64,000 nucleotides of DNA from UBA5486 sp036744795. GTDB lineage: Bacteria > Bacillota > UBA4882 > UBA10575. Position numbers and translations under genes: made by a program. The notes under the pieces are model-generated. The model saw only the letters and a program-made list of their open reading frames with translations. It made no database searches and had not been told where the DNA came from. This document shows, in pieces, positions 25,276-34,207 of the stretch (positions are counted from its first letter, which is position 1; every line of letters begins with the position of its first letter). The stretch covers positions 21,527 through 85,526 of the forward strand of contig DAIOHK010000008.1 in NCBI GenBank assembly GCA_036744795.1. Reading direction: 5' to 3'.

Positions 25276-26298
25276 ATGAATAAAGATAGAAAAAACAACC
25301 TGATTTCCTTCTTGATTTTACTTTTCAGTTTTTTTATCATCACCGGACTAGTAGCTTTCAGGGTAATTGATGAATATACAACGCAAATTTTAACCATCGG
25401 CGGGATCAATGTCATTATTGCCCTGGGTTTAAACTTGATCTCTGGTTTTACCGGGCAATTAGCTTTAGGCCATGCCGGATTTATGGCGGTAGGAGCTTAT
25501 ACGACTGCGGCATTAATCATGAAGCTTAATGTAGCAATTTTTCCGGCTATTATAGCTGGCGGTTTGGTATCAGCGGTTTTTGGGTTGCTAATTGGCTTAC
25601 CGACTTTAAGGTTGCATGGCGATTACTTAGCTATTGTAACTTTAGGGTTTGGTGAGATTATTAGAGTAATTATGGTAAATCTTAGTGATATTACTGGCGG
25701 ACCTGCCGGATTAAAAGGGATTCCTCCTTTTACCACTAACTTTTTTTGGCGACCGGTTTTTTCTTTTGCTTTGGTTTATATATTTTTAGTTGTAGTGGTT
25801 ATTTTATTAAATAATTTAATAAAATCTTCCTCCGGTCGTGCTATTATTTCTGTTCGTGAAGATGAGATTGCCGCTAATGCCATGGGGATAAATGTTTTTT
25901 ATTACAAAATATTTGCTTTTACCTTATCAGCATTTATAGCTGGACTAGGTGGCGGTATTTATGCTCCGTTTTTTGGCTATTTAAACCCTAATATGTTTAA
26001 CTTCTTAAAATCAGTAGAGTTTTTGATTATTGTAGTCTTAGGTGGAATGGGTAATATTACAGGGACAGTTGTTGCTGGATTTGGACTAACCTACCTTCAA
26101 GAAATCTTGCGCTTTCTTAAAGATTACCGGTTGGTTATTTATCCATTAATTTTAATTTTAATGATGCTCTTCCAACCCTCTGGCTTAATGGGTTATTTTG
26201 GTAACAAAGAATTTTCATTAACCCGTTTTGTGCGGGAGTTTAATTTTAAAAAAATTTTCCGGAGAAGAAATCCGGGTAAGGCGGGTGAAAATCAATGA
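25276..26298 (+). CDS. livM: Branched-chain amino acid ABC permease LivM
   Basis: A 340-residue membrane permease, partner of LivH. GLNLISGFTGQLALGHAGFMAVGAYT, TLRLHGDYLAIVTLGFGEIIRV, SVREDEIAANAMGINVFYYK (coupling loop) and SVEFLIIVVLGGMGNITG are family marks. The C-terminal tail is basic. The stop overlaps the start of livG (ATGA), indicating translational coupling. Confidence 0.93.
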   Translation: MNKDRKNNLISFLILLFSFFIITGLVAFRVIDEYTTQILTIGGINVIIALGLNLISGFTGQLALGHAGFMAVGAYTTAALIMKLNVAIFPAIIAGGLVSAVFGLLIGLPTLRLHGDYLAIVTLGFGEIIRVIMVNLSDITGGPAGLKGIPPFTTNFFWRPVFSFALVYIFLVVVVILLNNLIKSSSGRAIISVREDEIAANAMGINVFYYKIFAFTLSAFIAGLGGGIYAPFFGYLNPNMFNFLKSVEFLIIVVLGGMGNITGTVVAGFGLTYLQEILRFLKDYRLVIYPLILILMMLFQPSGLMGYFGNKEFSLTRFVREFNFKKIFRRRNPGKAGENQ

Positions 26299-27086
26299 CC
26301 GTCTTAAAAGCAGAGAAAATTTCTATTCTATTTGGTGGACTGAAGGCTGTTTCCAATTTTAATTTGGAATTGAAAGCAGGAGAATTAATAGGCTTAATTG
26401 GCCCGAATGGAGCAGGTAAAACTACAATCTTTAATATGTTGACTGGGGTTTATACACCAACTAGTGGTAATATCTTTCTAAAGGGCAGAAACGATCGCTT
26501 ACAGAATATTACCAGATTACAACCCTATCAAATTACAAGTTTAGGTATGGCACGGACCTTTCAGAATATTAGGCTTTTTAAGAACCTTACTGTACTGGAT
26601 AATGTCCGGATTGCCACTCATTTTAATACGAAATATAATGTTCTCCACTCTATATTTAGGCTGCCTTCATTTTATAAAGAAGAAAATGAAATCAAAGCAA
26701 ATAGTATGCAACTTTTGAAGATCTTTGATTTAGAGCAGAAAAGTAAGGAATTAGCAAAAAACCTTTCGTATGGTGATCAAAGGAAACTCGAGATTGTCAG
26801 GGCACTAGCGACTAATCCTCATATCTTGCTTTTGGATGAACCGGCTGCGGGGATGAATCCTCAGGAAACCAAGGATTTGATGGAATTAATTAATTTTATC
26901 AAGGAAAAGTTTAATTTGACGATATTATTAATTGAGCACGATATGAATCTGGTGATGGGGATCTGCCAAAGGATCATCGTTCTTGATTATGGCCAAGTTA
27001 TTGCCCAGGGGAAACCTGATGAGATTGCTAAGAACCCAAGGGTGATCAAAGCCTACCTGGGGAAGGAGAATGAGAATGATGCTTAA
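26295..27086 (+). CDS. livG: Branched-chain amino acid ABC ATPase LivG
   Basis: A 263-residue ATPase. Walker A GPNGAGKTT, Q-loop in MARTFQNIRLF, signature LSYGDQRKLEI, Walker B LLLDEPAAGMNP and the H-loop IEHDMNLVM are complete. The YGDQR form of the signature is typical of LivG. It starts inside the last codons of livM and its end overlaps livF. Confidence 0.94.
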   Translation: MTVLKAEKISILFGGLKAVSNFNLELKAGELIGLIGPNGAGKTTIFNMLTGVYTPTSGNIFLKGRNDRLQNITRLQPYQITSLGMARTFQNIRLFKNLTVLDNVRIATHFNTKYNVLHSIFRLPSFYKEENEIKANSMQLLKIFDLEQKSKELAKNLSYGDQRKLEIVRALATNPHILLLDEPAAGMNPQETKDLMELINFIKEKFNLTILLIEHDMNLVMGICQRIIVLDYGQVIAQGKPDEIAKNPRVIKAYLGKENENDA

Positions 27087-27783
27087 GGTAAAGAACCTCA
27101 ATGTATATTATGGAAATATCCATGCTCTTCATAATATTAGCTTTGAAGTAAATGAAGGGGAGATTGTGACTCTAATTGGAGCTAATGGTGCTGGAAAGAC
27201 CACTACCCTTCATAGTATTTCGGGATTAATCCCCATTGAATCCGGGGAGATTGAGTTTCTTGGCCATAAACTACAAACTTTTTCTCCTCATAAAATTGTG
27301 GGGTTAGGTTTGATACAAGTGCCGGAAGGAAGACGAATTTTCTCCAATCTTACGGTTAGGGAAAATTTAGAGATGGGTGCTTTTATACGAAAAGATCGGG
27401 AACAGATCAAAAAGGATTATGAGATGGTTTATACTCGATTTCCCCGCTTAAAAGAAAGGCTACGACAAATGGCTGGAACTTTAAGTGGTGGGGAACAACA
27501 AATGCTGGCGATTGCAAGAGCTTTAATGTCTAAACCGAAGTTGCTATTGTTAGATGAACCTTCGATGGGACTTGCACCTTTACTAGTAAAAGAGATATTT
27601 TCGATTATTCAAGAGATTAATCAAGCAGGAACAACAGTCTTATTGGTAGAACAGAATGCCCATTTAGCACTTTCGGTTGCCGATCGGGCATATGTATTGG
27701 AGACCGGGAGAATTGTAGCGCAGGGATCCGCTAAGGCTTTAGCGAGCAGTGAGGATGTGCGAAAAGCTTATTTAGGGGGATAA
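27076..27783 (+). CDS. livF: Branched-chain amino acid ABC ATPase LivF
   Basis: A 235-residue ATPase. Walker A GANGAGKTT, Q-loop VPEGRRIFSNLTV, signature LSGGEQQMLAIARAL, Walker B LLLDEPSMGLAP and VEQN instead of the usual H-loop, as normal in LivF. AAGGAG at 27063-27068 favours ATG 27076 or 27079 over the in-frame ATG at 27070; in each case it overlaps the end of livG, so the two are coupled. Confidence 0.94.
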   Translation: MMLKVKNLNVYYGNIHALHNISFEVNEGEIVTLIGANGAGKTTTLHSISGLIPIESGEIEFLGHKLQTFSPHKIVGLGLIQVPEGRRIFSNLTVRENLEMGAFIRKDREQIKKDYEMVYTRFPRLKERLRQMAGTLSGGEQQMLAIARALMSKPKLLLLDEPSMGLAPLLVKEIFSIIQEINQAGTTVLLVEQNAHLALSVADRAYVLETGRIVAQGSAKALASSEDVRKAYLGG

Positions 27784-27815
27784 ATTAGCTATTAATTAAA
27801 TGGAGGGAATAAGAA

Positions 27816-28445
27816 ATGTATGTACGTAACCGTATGACTGTTGACCCTTTTACAGTATCACCTGATACTATGATTGCTGATGCTTTGGAATTAATGCGAG
27901 TAAAAAAAATTAACAGAGTTCCGGTAGTGAGAAAAGGCAAATTGGTTGGAATCATTACTGAGCGAAAGTTAATGGAAGTTTCGCCATCTTCGGCTACCTC
28001 TCTTAGCATTTTCGAAATTAATTATCTTCTTTCTAAAACTAAGGTAGAAGAAGTAATGACGAAAAATGTAGTGACAGTTTTTCCTGACGATTTACTGGAA
28101 GTGGCTGCTTTAAAGATGAGAGATAACGGTATAGGGGGACTTCCGGTAGTAGAGAATTCTAAAGTAGTAGGGATTATTACTGAATCTAATATCTTTGATG
28201 CTTTTATTGAAATAATGGGCTTTAGGGAGAAGGGAAGCCGGATTTCAATCCTTATTCAAGAAGACCGGCCGGGGGTTTTAGCGGAATTAGCTAAGGCAAT
28301 TGCGGCCTTTGATATTAACATTACTCATCTGGCTATTTATCATGGGGAGATTGTTTTACGGGTTGATACCCATGAGCCGGCAGAACTGCTCCAGGCATTA
28401 AGGGAAAAAGGATTTAAAATTACTTCGGTTTTTGAAACAGAGTAA
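27816..28445 (+). CDS. CBS-pair plus ACT domain protein (AcuB-like)
   Basis: A 209-residue soluble protein with two CBS motifs (about 1-60 and 75-130: MTVDPFTVSPDTMIADALELM, VMTKNVVTVFPDDLLEVAALKMRDNGIGGLPVVE) and a C-terminal ACT domain (about 140-209: ISILIQEDRPGVLAELAKAIAAFDINITHLAIY). CBS pairs bind adenine nucleotides and ACT domains bind amino acids, so it is a likely sensor. It follows livF by 32 bp with its own GGAGG and shares the terminator, so it probably belongs to the liv operon. A role in gauging amino acid supply is inference. Confidence 0.85.
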   Translation: MYVRNRMTVDPFTVSPDTMIADALELMRVKKINRVPVVRKGKLVGIITERKLMEVSPSSATSLSIFEINYLLSKTKVEEVMTKNVVTVFPDDLLEVAALKMRDNGIGGLPVVENSKVVGIITESNIFDAFIEIMGFREKGSRISILIQEDRPGVLAELAKAIAAFDINITHLAIYHGEIVLRVDTHEPAELLQALREKGFKITSVFETE

Positions 28446-28467
28446 ATACTTTGAAGTAAAGTGAGAA

Positions 28468-28505
28468 CAAAGAGGCTATCCGGAACGAAATGGATAGCCT
28501 CTTTT
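28468..28505 (+). terminator. Terminator of the liv operon
   Basis: AAAGAGGCTATCC pairs with GGATAGCCTCTTT around a 10-base loop and is followed by T residues. Confidence 0.9.
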
Positions 28506-28691
28506 GTTTAAAGCTAATAAAAGTGACTGAAGTTATCAATATGTCATTCAGATATTTGATGGGCTTAATTCATCCATACATTAAGGGTATATTCTCCCCT
28601 CAGTTTCCTAAAAAAAAATAATAGAAAATTAATTCTCATTCAATTTATACTTGGTCAAAACGCAAAGGCTATCTTCCAAACGGGTTGCGAG

Positions 28692-29534
28692 CTACGAGAA
28701 TTGTATAGCTGCTCCTACAGTTCCCGGGCCGGTATGTACACCAATGACCGGTCCGACTTGAGTAAAGGTAAAAGCTTTAAGATTAAAAGCTGTTTCTAAG
28801 GCTTCTTTTAATTCGATGCCTGCTTGATGGGCGGCACCATGTGCTACTACCAATCTTAAAGGTTTTCTGCCCCGAGCAAGATCTTGGAAGGAGTTTACGA
28901 TGCTTTTTAAGGACCGCCCCTGGCTGCGGGCTATTCCTTGGGGAATATAGGTACCATTCTCACTTACCCTAACAATTGGTTTGATATTGAGTAGGGAACC
29001 TAATAAATTTGGGACCTTTCCAATTCGGCCTCCCTTATGCAGATACTCAAGGGTATTAAGAGTAAATAAAGTTTCAATATTCTCTCTTGCAGTAGAGAGT
29101 TTTTCCAGGATTTCTGGGATCTTTAAACCCTTTTTGATGAGTTCGGCAGCTTCAATAATCATTAAGCCAATGCCGAGACTGATTGTTTTAGAATCTACAA
29201 TATGAATATTTCCTTTAAGTTTTTCTTTAGCTATATGGGCTGAGTTTAAAGTCCCACTTAATCCGGATGAAAGGTGGATCGAGAGGATTTCATCATTTTC
29301 TTCTAATAATGGCTGGTAAAAACGGATAAAATCATCGGGTGAGGGTTGGGATGTTTTCGGGAGAGAATTACTAGCGGCTAGGCGCGTGTAAAACTCTTCT
29401 GATGTGATTTCTGAGTCTTTAAATTCCTCATCTTCAAATCTTAGTTTTAATGGAATGACATGAATATTTAGTTCCTTCTGCATTTCTCTGGTTAAATCTG
29501 CTGTACTATCGGTTATTAAAGCAATTTTTCCCAT
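28692..29534 (-). CDS. DegV family fatty-acid-binding protein
   Basis: A 280-residue cytoplasmic protein that in the family binds fatty acids and presents them to the fatty acid kinase FakA. MGKIALITDSTADLTREM opens the first lobe, with SQPSPDDF and the conserved SSGLSGTLNSA; the second lobe has NTLEYLHKGGRIGKVPNLLGSLLNIKPIV and ends IGVHTGPGTVGAA. The frame continues 22 codons upstream, but GGAGG six bases before the ATG at 29534 and family N-termini support this start. It is a lone minus-strand gene; fakA is not nearby. Confidence 0.92.
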   Translation of the reverse strand: MGKIALITDSTADLTREMQKELNIHVIPLKLRFEDEEFKDSEITSEEFYTRLAASNSLPKTSQPSPDDFIRFYQPLLEENDEILSIHLSSGLSGTLNSAHIAKEKLKGNIHIVDSKTISLGIGLMIIEAAELIKKGLKIPEILEKLSTARENIETLFTLNTLEYLHKGGRIGKVPNLLGSLLNIKPIVRVSENGTYIPQGIARSQGRSLKSIVNSFQDLARGRKPLRLVVAHGAAHQAGIELKEALETAFNLKAFTFTQVGPVIGVHTGPGTVGAAIQFS

Positions 29535-29690
29535 TACTATCCTCCGTTCTTCCGGTTCGGTTGGAATTATACCTTTTGACATTAAGAACTTTCCGAACAA
29601 GTAGCCTTTTATTCAATTAGACGATAAAAAGATATATAAGTTTCAAAAACTAAGAGATTAACTTTAATTTGAGTAAAATTGATAGGAAGA

Positions 29691-29744
29691 GCCCCAAATT
29701 ACATCCTTTCACGTGCACGGGTGGTAGCCAGTGTGAGAGACTAC
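29691..29744 (-). repeat. Family B fragment
   Basis: Read on the minus strand it begins GTAGTCTCTCACACTGGCTA and follows the 5' half of the copy at 11256. The second arm is absent. It lies just upstream of the ylxM promoter. Confidence 0.6.
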
Positions 29745-29782
29745 GTAAACCTTTCATTAGACAAACAAAAGGTAAAAAAGTC

Positions 29783-29811
29783 TTGACTTTTGCTTATTCA
29801 ATGCTTATACT
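29783..29811 (+). promoter_or_regulatory. Promoter of ylxM-ffh
   Basis: TTGACT (29783-29788) and TATACT (29806-29811) with 17-bp spacing, about 48 bp ahead of ylxM. Confidence 0.75.
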
Positions 29812-29859
29812 TATCAAGTGTAAAGTAAAGTTACTTGTCAGTAAGGAGGGCTCATCAAT

Positions 29860-30225
29860 ATGGAGTATTTAGTGAGGATGGGTCTGCTCTACGATTTTTA
29901 TGGAGTATTATTGACGAGAAAACAACAGAGGGTCTTTACTTGCTATTATATGAATAATTTATCTTTGGCAGAAATAGCGGCGGAAGAAGGGACTTCTAGA
30001 CAGGCTGTACATGATCTTCTGCAACGTACAGAAAAAATTTTGGAACGCTGGGAAGATAAATTGCAGTTAATGAATAAGTATTCGCTGGAGAAGGAAGCAA
30101 TACGAGAAGTAGAAAGCGAATTAAAATCTTTAATGGACACACTTCCCAATGATACAGAGATGAATAAAGCTTTTTCTAGTATGCAAAAAAGCTTTGCTAA
30201 ATTAAAATCTATTGTTTTAGAATAA
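29860..30225 (+). CDS. ylxM: YlxM family putative SRP-associated DNA-binding protein
   Basis: A 121-residue helical protein with a sigma-70 region 4-like helix-turn-helix: LTRKQQRVFTCYYMNNLSLAEIAAEEGTSRQAVHDLLQRTEKIL. YlxM is found directly ahead of ffh across Bacillota and has been linked to the signal recognition particle. The C-terminal half is a charged helix. The start at 29860 lacks a close strong ribosome binding site; GTAAGGAGGG ends about 10 bases upstream and is adequate. Confidence 0.92.
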   Translation: MEYLVRMGLLYDFYGVLLTRKQQRVFTCYYMNNLSLAEIAAEEGTSRQAVHDLLQRTEKILERWEDKLQLMNKYSLEKEAIREVESELKSLMDTLPNDTEMNKAFSSMQKSFAKLKSIVLE

Positions 30226-30249
30226 TAATCTACTGATTTATTAGATTGA

Positions 30250-30297
30250 GGGAGTTTCATAATTACCTAGGCATAAATCAGTCATTATGTAACTTAT
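30250..30297. repeat. Degenerate family A copy
   Basis: GGGAGTTTCATAATTA at the left and TCATTATGTAACTTA at the right resemble shortened, mutated family A ends between ylxM and ffh. Confidence 0.4.
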
Positions 30298-30331
30298 AAA
30301 TTTGAAATACTAAGGGACTGGAGGATAAAAT

Positions 30332-31657
30332 ATGGCCTTTTCCAATTTATCAGAAAAACTCCAGGAGACTTTCCGTCGGTTACGTGGTAAAGGTAAACTG
30401 GGTGAAAAAGATGTGGATGAAGCTTTACGCCAGGTGAAATTGGCACTTTTGGAAGCTGATGTTAATTTCCGTGTAGTGAGAAGTTTTGTGAACCGCGTAA
30501 GAGAAAGAGCTATAGGTCATGAGGTACTAAATAGCCTTACTCCCGGACAGATGGTAATAAAAATTGTTCATGAAGAGCTTACCAAATTAATGGGGGAGAA
30601 GGCTGAAAAACTTATTATTAGTGATCGGACTCCTACAGTTTACCTTTTTGTAGGGCTGCAAGGGGCAGGGAAGACTACTACTGTAGGGAAACTAGGAGTT
30701 TTTTTAAGGAAACAAGGACGCCGTCCGTTATTGGTTGCAGCTGATGTATACCGTCCGGCTGCGGCTAAACAGCTCCAGATTCTTGGTGAGCAAAATGACC
30801 TTCCGGTATATATTGGTGATGGGAAGAACCCGGTTTTGATCGCTTCTGAAGCGATGGAACGGGCAAGACAATTGCAGCGGGATGTTGTGTTGATAGATAC
30901 TGCTGGGCGTCTTCATATTAATGAAGAATTAATGGATGAATTACAGGAGATCAAACAGGCTGCTGAACCAGCTGAGATTCTGCTGGTAGTAGATGCAATG
31001 ACTGGTCAGGATGCAGTTACTGTTGCACAAAGCTTTAATGAGAAATTGGGTATTACTGGTTTGATTTTAACTAAATTGGATAGTGATACAAGGGGTGGGG
31101 CTGCTCTTTCCATTCGAGAGGTTACTGGATGTCCGATTAAATTTATTGGTATTGGGGAAAAAATGGATGGGATTGAGATTTTTCATCCTGAACGGTTAGC
31201 TTCACGGATCTTAGGAATGGGCGATGTTTTAACCCTGATTGAAAAGGCTGAGGCTGCGGTCGAGGCTGAACAGGCCAAAGATCTAATGAAAAAAATTCAA
31301 AAGGACCAGTTTACATTAGAAGACTTTTTGCAACAGATGAGACAGGTTCAGAAGATGGGACCTTTGGACCAGGTTTTCTCAATGATTCCCGGTTTAAAGT
31401 CAAAGCAACTTCAGGGTATGGCGATTGATGAAAGAAGTTTAAAGCATATTGAAGCAATTATTCAATCTATGACTCCGTTGGAACGACAGACCCCTCAGAT
31501 TATTAATGCCAGCCGCCGGAAGAGAATTGCCAAGGGAGCTGGAAGACCAGTTCAGGAGGTAAACCGGTTGTTAAACCAGTTTGAGCAGAGCAAAAAGATG
31601 ATGAAACAACTAACTAATCTGGGTAAAGGTGGACTTCCCAAACTGCCATTCATGTAA
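30332..31657 (+). CDS. ffh: Signal recognition particle protein Ffh
   Basis: A 441-residue SRP GTPase that binds signal sequences and 4.5S RNA. N domain (1-85), G domain with G1 GLQGAGKTTT, AADVYRPAAAKQL, DTAGR and TKLDSDTRGGAALS, then a methionine-rich M domain (about 300-441) with QMRQVQKMGPLDQVFSMIPG and the RNA-binding RKRIAKGAGRPVQEVNRLL. Length and motifs are standard. It heads the ffh-rpsP-khpA-rimM-trmD-rplS group. Confidence 0.97.
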   Translation: MAFSNLSEKLQETFRRLRGKGKLGEKDVDEALRQVKLALLEADVNFRVVRSFVNRVRERAIGHEVLNSLTPGQMVIKIVHEELTKLMGEKAEKLIISDRTPTVYLFVGLQGAGKTTTVGKLGVFLRKQGRRPLLVAADVYRPAAAKQLQILGEQNDLPVYIGDGKNPVLIASEAMERARQLQRDVVLIDTAGRLHINEELMDELQEIKQAAEPAEILLVVDAMTGQDAVTVAQSFNEKLGITGLILTKLDSDTRGGAALSIREVTGCPIKFIGIGEKMDGIEIFHPERLASRILGMGDVLTLIEKAEAAVEAEQAKDLMKKIQKDQFTLEDFLQQMRQVQKMGPLDQVFSMIPGLKSKQLQGMAIDERSLKHIEAIIQSMTPLERQTPQIINASRRKRIAKGAGRPVQEVNRLLNQFEQSKKMMKQLTNLGKGGLPKLPFM

Positions 31658-31695
31658 AAACTATTGCTGCCCTTATTGGCTTTTATATATTTAAG

Positions 31696-31800
31696 TGAAT
31701 TGTCTAATTTCCTAAAATAGACTTTCATCAAAATATATTGTTAGACAATTCTTAGTGGGAATATCAATATAGAATAATAAGTTATACAATTCTTAAATTT
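31696..31800. repeat. Family A-related inverted repeat
   Basis: AATTGTCTAA and TTAGACAATT (10-bp perfect arms, near 31700 and 31740) enclose ATCAAAATATATTG, and a further TTATACAATTCTTAAA follows. The element resembles family A with changed ends and fills the gap between ffh and rpsP. Confidence 0.45.
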
Positions 31801-31837
31801 GAATAGAATTGATAGTTTTGTAAGGAGGTGAAAAAGT

Positions 31838-32101
31838 ATGGTACGGATTAGGTTAACCCGTATGGGTGCTAAAAAACGCCCTTTTTACCGGTTTGTAGTT
31901 GCCGATTCCAGGGCGCCTCGGGATGGAAGATTTATTGAGATTTTGGGCCATTATAATCCGATTGCCAAACCCGTGGAATTAGTGGTGGATAAAGAGAAAG
32001 CCCTTTATTGGCTATCTCAGGGAGCACAACCTTCGGAACCGGTAAAACGTTTATTTAAAGAAGCCGGTGTCTTACCCGGAAAAGAAGCAGCTGGTGAATG
32101 A
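31838..32101 (+). CDS. rpsP: 30S ribosomal protein S16
   Basis: An 87-residue small-subunit protein. MVRIRLTRMGAKKRPFYRFVVADSRAPRDGRFIEILGHYNP is the S16 signature. A strong AAGGAGGTG precedes it. It is followed by khpA after 16 bp, the standard order. Confidence 0.97.
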   Translation: MVRIRLTRMGAKKRPFYRFVVADSRAPRDGRFIEILGHYNPIAKPVELVVDKEKALYWLSQGAQPSEPVKRLFKEAGVLPGKEAAGE

Positions 32102-32117
32102 AAGGAAGTGAAGCTTC

Positions 32118-32345
32118 TTGAAGGAATTGGTGGAGTTGCTCGTAAAATCAATTGTTGATCATGCCGATGATGTTCAGGTCAGAGAAGAGGAATCTGATGG
32201 TGCCCTTTTGCTGGAGATCAGTGTCCATGAAGATGATCTGGGTAGGATTATCGGTAGAAGAGGCCGGGTTATAAAAGCCATCCGTACTCTGGTCTGGGCA
32301 ACCGCACCTCCAGACCAAAGAGTCCTGGTGGAATTGGCTGAATGA
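32118..32345 (+). CDS. khpA: KhpA, KH-domain RNA-binding protein
   Basis: A 75-residue single KH domain protein (YlqC). The GxxG loop is within LGRIIGRRGRVIKAIRTLVWATA. It acts with KhpB in binding small RNAs and mRNAs and influences cell division in some Firmicutes. TTG start after AAAGGAAGTG; its stop overlaps the rimM start by four bases. Confidence 0.94.
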   Translation: MKELVELLVKSIVDHADDVQVREEESDGALLLEISVHEDDLGRIIGRRGRVIKAIRTLVWATAPPDQRVLVELAE

Positions 32346-32896
32346 GTACGAGCCGGTTTAATCCTTGGAACAACCCTCCAGAAGGATTGATTGCTGTAGG
32401 GGAAGTTTTAAGTTCTCAAGGGAATAAAGGCGAGATTAAGCTCTCTTCCTTGACCAATAGTTTAGAACGTTGGTTGGAATTGAAAAGAGTATTTGTTTTT
32501 CTCAATGGAAAGAAGAAGGAACTATTCATAGAAAAGATCAGGTACTTTAAAGATTTTGTGATTGCTAAGTTTCAGGGTGTCGAGGGGATTCCGGATGCTG
32601 AGCGATTATCAGGAACATTTCTTTGGATTCCAGAAGAAGAACGGCCAAGTTTACCCGCCGACCATTTTTATGTAGACCAAATTTTGGGATTAAAAGTCTA
32701 TTCAGAAGATAATCAGTTTCTGGGTAGGATCAAGGAGGTCCTTTCCACGGGAGCAAATGATGTTTATGTGCTTTCTGGAAGCAAATTTGGTGAAATACTG
32801 TTTCCTGCTTTAAAACCCCTTATTCACTTGGTCAATTGTGAACTGGGAATTATGAGGGTGGAAATACCGCCGGGACTGTTAGATGGGGATCGATAA
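32342..32896 (+). CDS. rimM: Ribosome maturation factor RimM
   Basis: A 184-residue 30S assembly factor. The N-terminal RimM beta barrel has AVGEVLSSQGNKGEIKL and the C-terminal PRC barrel has DQILGLKVYSEDNQFLGRIKEVLSTGANDVYVL and ILFPALKPLIHLVN. It is translationally coupled to khpA through ATGA and followed two bases later by trmD, with which it works on rRNA/tRNA maturation. Confidence 0.95.
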   Translation: MSTSRFNPWNNPPEGLIAVGEVLSSQGNKGEIKLSSLTNSLERWLELKRVFVFLNGKKKELFIEKIRYFKDFVIAKFQGVEGIPDAERLSGTFLWIPEEERPSLPADHFYVDQILGLKVYSEDNQFLGRIKEVLSTGANDVYVLSGSKFGEILFPALKPLIHLVNCELGIMRVEIPPGLLDGDR

Positions 32897-32898
32897 AA

Positions 32899-33648
32899 GT
32901 GTTAATCCATTTTATGACATTGTTTCCCAAGATGTTTACTGGCCCTTTTTCCTGCAGTATAATAAAAAGGGCGAGGGAGCGGGGACTAGTGACCCTTGAA
33001 ATGTTAAACTTCAGGGACTATGCCAGGGATCGTCATGCAACTGTGGATGATACACCCTATGGTGGTGGCCCAGGAATGGTTCTTAAACCGGAACCGATCT
33101 TTGAAGCAGTTGAAGATTTACAGGTGAAAACTGGTTCCAAACCCTACATTATTCTTACCACACCACAAGGTGATACCTTCTCTCAGGAAACAGCGGTTGA
33201 ACTGAGTAAAAAATCGCATTTGCTGTTTATTTGCGGACATTATGAAGGCTTTGATGAAAGAATTCGCGTTTTAACTGATCGGGAATTATCAATTGGTGAT
33301 TATGTCTTAACCGGTGGCGAATTACCAGCGATGGTTATGGCTGAAGCTATTATTCGTTTACTCCCTGGTGTTTTAGGCGATCCAGAGGCAGCTGATAATG
33401 ATTCTTTTTGCAATGGGATCTTGGAATATCCTCAGTATACAAAACCTCCGGTGTTTCGTGGAATGACGGTGCCAGAAATATTACTTTCAGGGGATCATGG
33501 AAAAATTCGTGCATGGCGAAGGGAACAGGCCCTTTTGCGAACCGCCCGCGTACGTCCGGATCTCTTAGCAAACCTAGATTTGACTTCTGAAGAACAAGAG
33601 TTTTTAAAGAAAAATGGTATTTATATAATTAAAGAAAAAAAGATCTAA
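32899..33648 (+). CDS. trmD: tRNA (guanine-N1-)-methyltransferase
   Basis: A 249-residue SPOUT methyltransferase making m1G37 in tRNAs that read CNN codons, which prevents frameshifting. Motifs: DDTPYGGGPGMVLKPEPIFEA, CGHYEGFDERI, and the knot with SIGDYVLTGGELPAMVMAEAIIRLLPGVLGDPEA, where the catalytic Asp is in the following region. GTG start, tightly packed behind rimM. Confidence 0.96.
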   Translation: MLIHFMTLFPKMFTGPFSCSIIKRARERGLVTLEMLNFRDYARDRHATVDDTPYGGGPGMVLKPEPIFEAVEDLQVKTGSKPYIILTTPQGDTFSQETAVELSKKSHLLFICGHYEGFDERIRVLTDRELSIGDYVLTGGELPAMVMAEAIIRLLPGVLGDPEAADNDSFCNGILEYPQYTKPPVFRGMTVPEILLSGDHGKIRAWRREQALLRTARVRPDLLANLDLTSEEQEFLKKNGIYIIKEKKI

Positions 33649-33686
33649 TATAGAATTGATCTTTCTCTGAAGGGAGGGAAAAACAG

Positions 33687-34025
33687 ATGAACCTAATTGA
33701 TCTGATTGAACAGGAACAATTGAAGAAAGACCTACCGGAATTTGAAGCAGGGGATACTGTTAAGGTTCACTTAAAAGTAGTTGAGGGTGAACGTCACCGG
33801 ATTCAAATTTTTGAAGGGGTAGTAATTGCCCGGGCTAATGGAGGCTTAAGAGAGACTTTTACAGTACGTAAATTCTCTAGTGGGGTTGGAGTAGAAAGAA
33901 TCTTCCCCCTCCATTCTCCAATGATCGATAAAATTGAAGTTGTCAGGAGAGGCCGTGTAAGGAGGGCGAAACTATACTACTTGAGGAAACGCTCAGGTAA
34001 GGCTGCACGTATTCGGGAAAGATAA
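33687..34025 (+). CDS. rplS: 50S ribosomal protein L19
   Basis: A 112-residue large-subunit protein. DTVKVHLKVVEGERHRIQIFEGVVIAR and ERIFPLHSPMIDKIEVVRRGRVRRAKLYYLR are the L19 signature. GAAGGGAGGG precedes the ATG. Last gene of the translation cluster, followed by a terminator. Confidence 0.97.
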   Translation: MNLIDLIEQEQLKKDLPEFEAGDTVKVHLKVVEGERHRIQIFEGVVIARANGGLRETFTVRKFSSGVGVERIFPLHSPMIDKIEVVRRGRVRRAKLYYLRKRSGKAARIRER

Positions 34026-34146
34026 GGGTCAGATACTCTTGAAAAATCTACTCTCTGGAAGGTTGAAAAGACCTTCTGATGTTATTCCCGTATAGATACA
34101 GATAGGAACTTTTCTCCGTTTTTCAGAGAAGTATGAGTAGGAAGTA

Positions 34147-34176
34147 AAGGACCACCCCGGGTGGTCTTTTTCTCTG
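34147..34176 (+). terminator. Terminator after rplS
   Basis: GACCACCC and GGGTGGTC arms with a T-rich tail. A weaker GAAGGT/ACCTTC hairpin near 34059-34078 precedes it. Confidence 0.85.
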
Positions 34177-34207
34177 TGTGTTTACAATTCACTAGGGAGG
34201 GGTTTAA

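Noticed and set aside
29669..29872. A 67-codon frame upstream of ylxM
   Set aside because: It crosses a family B repeat and the ylxM promoter, has no ribosome binding site, and reads as low-quality sequence.
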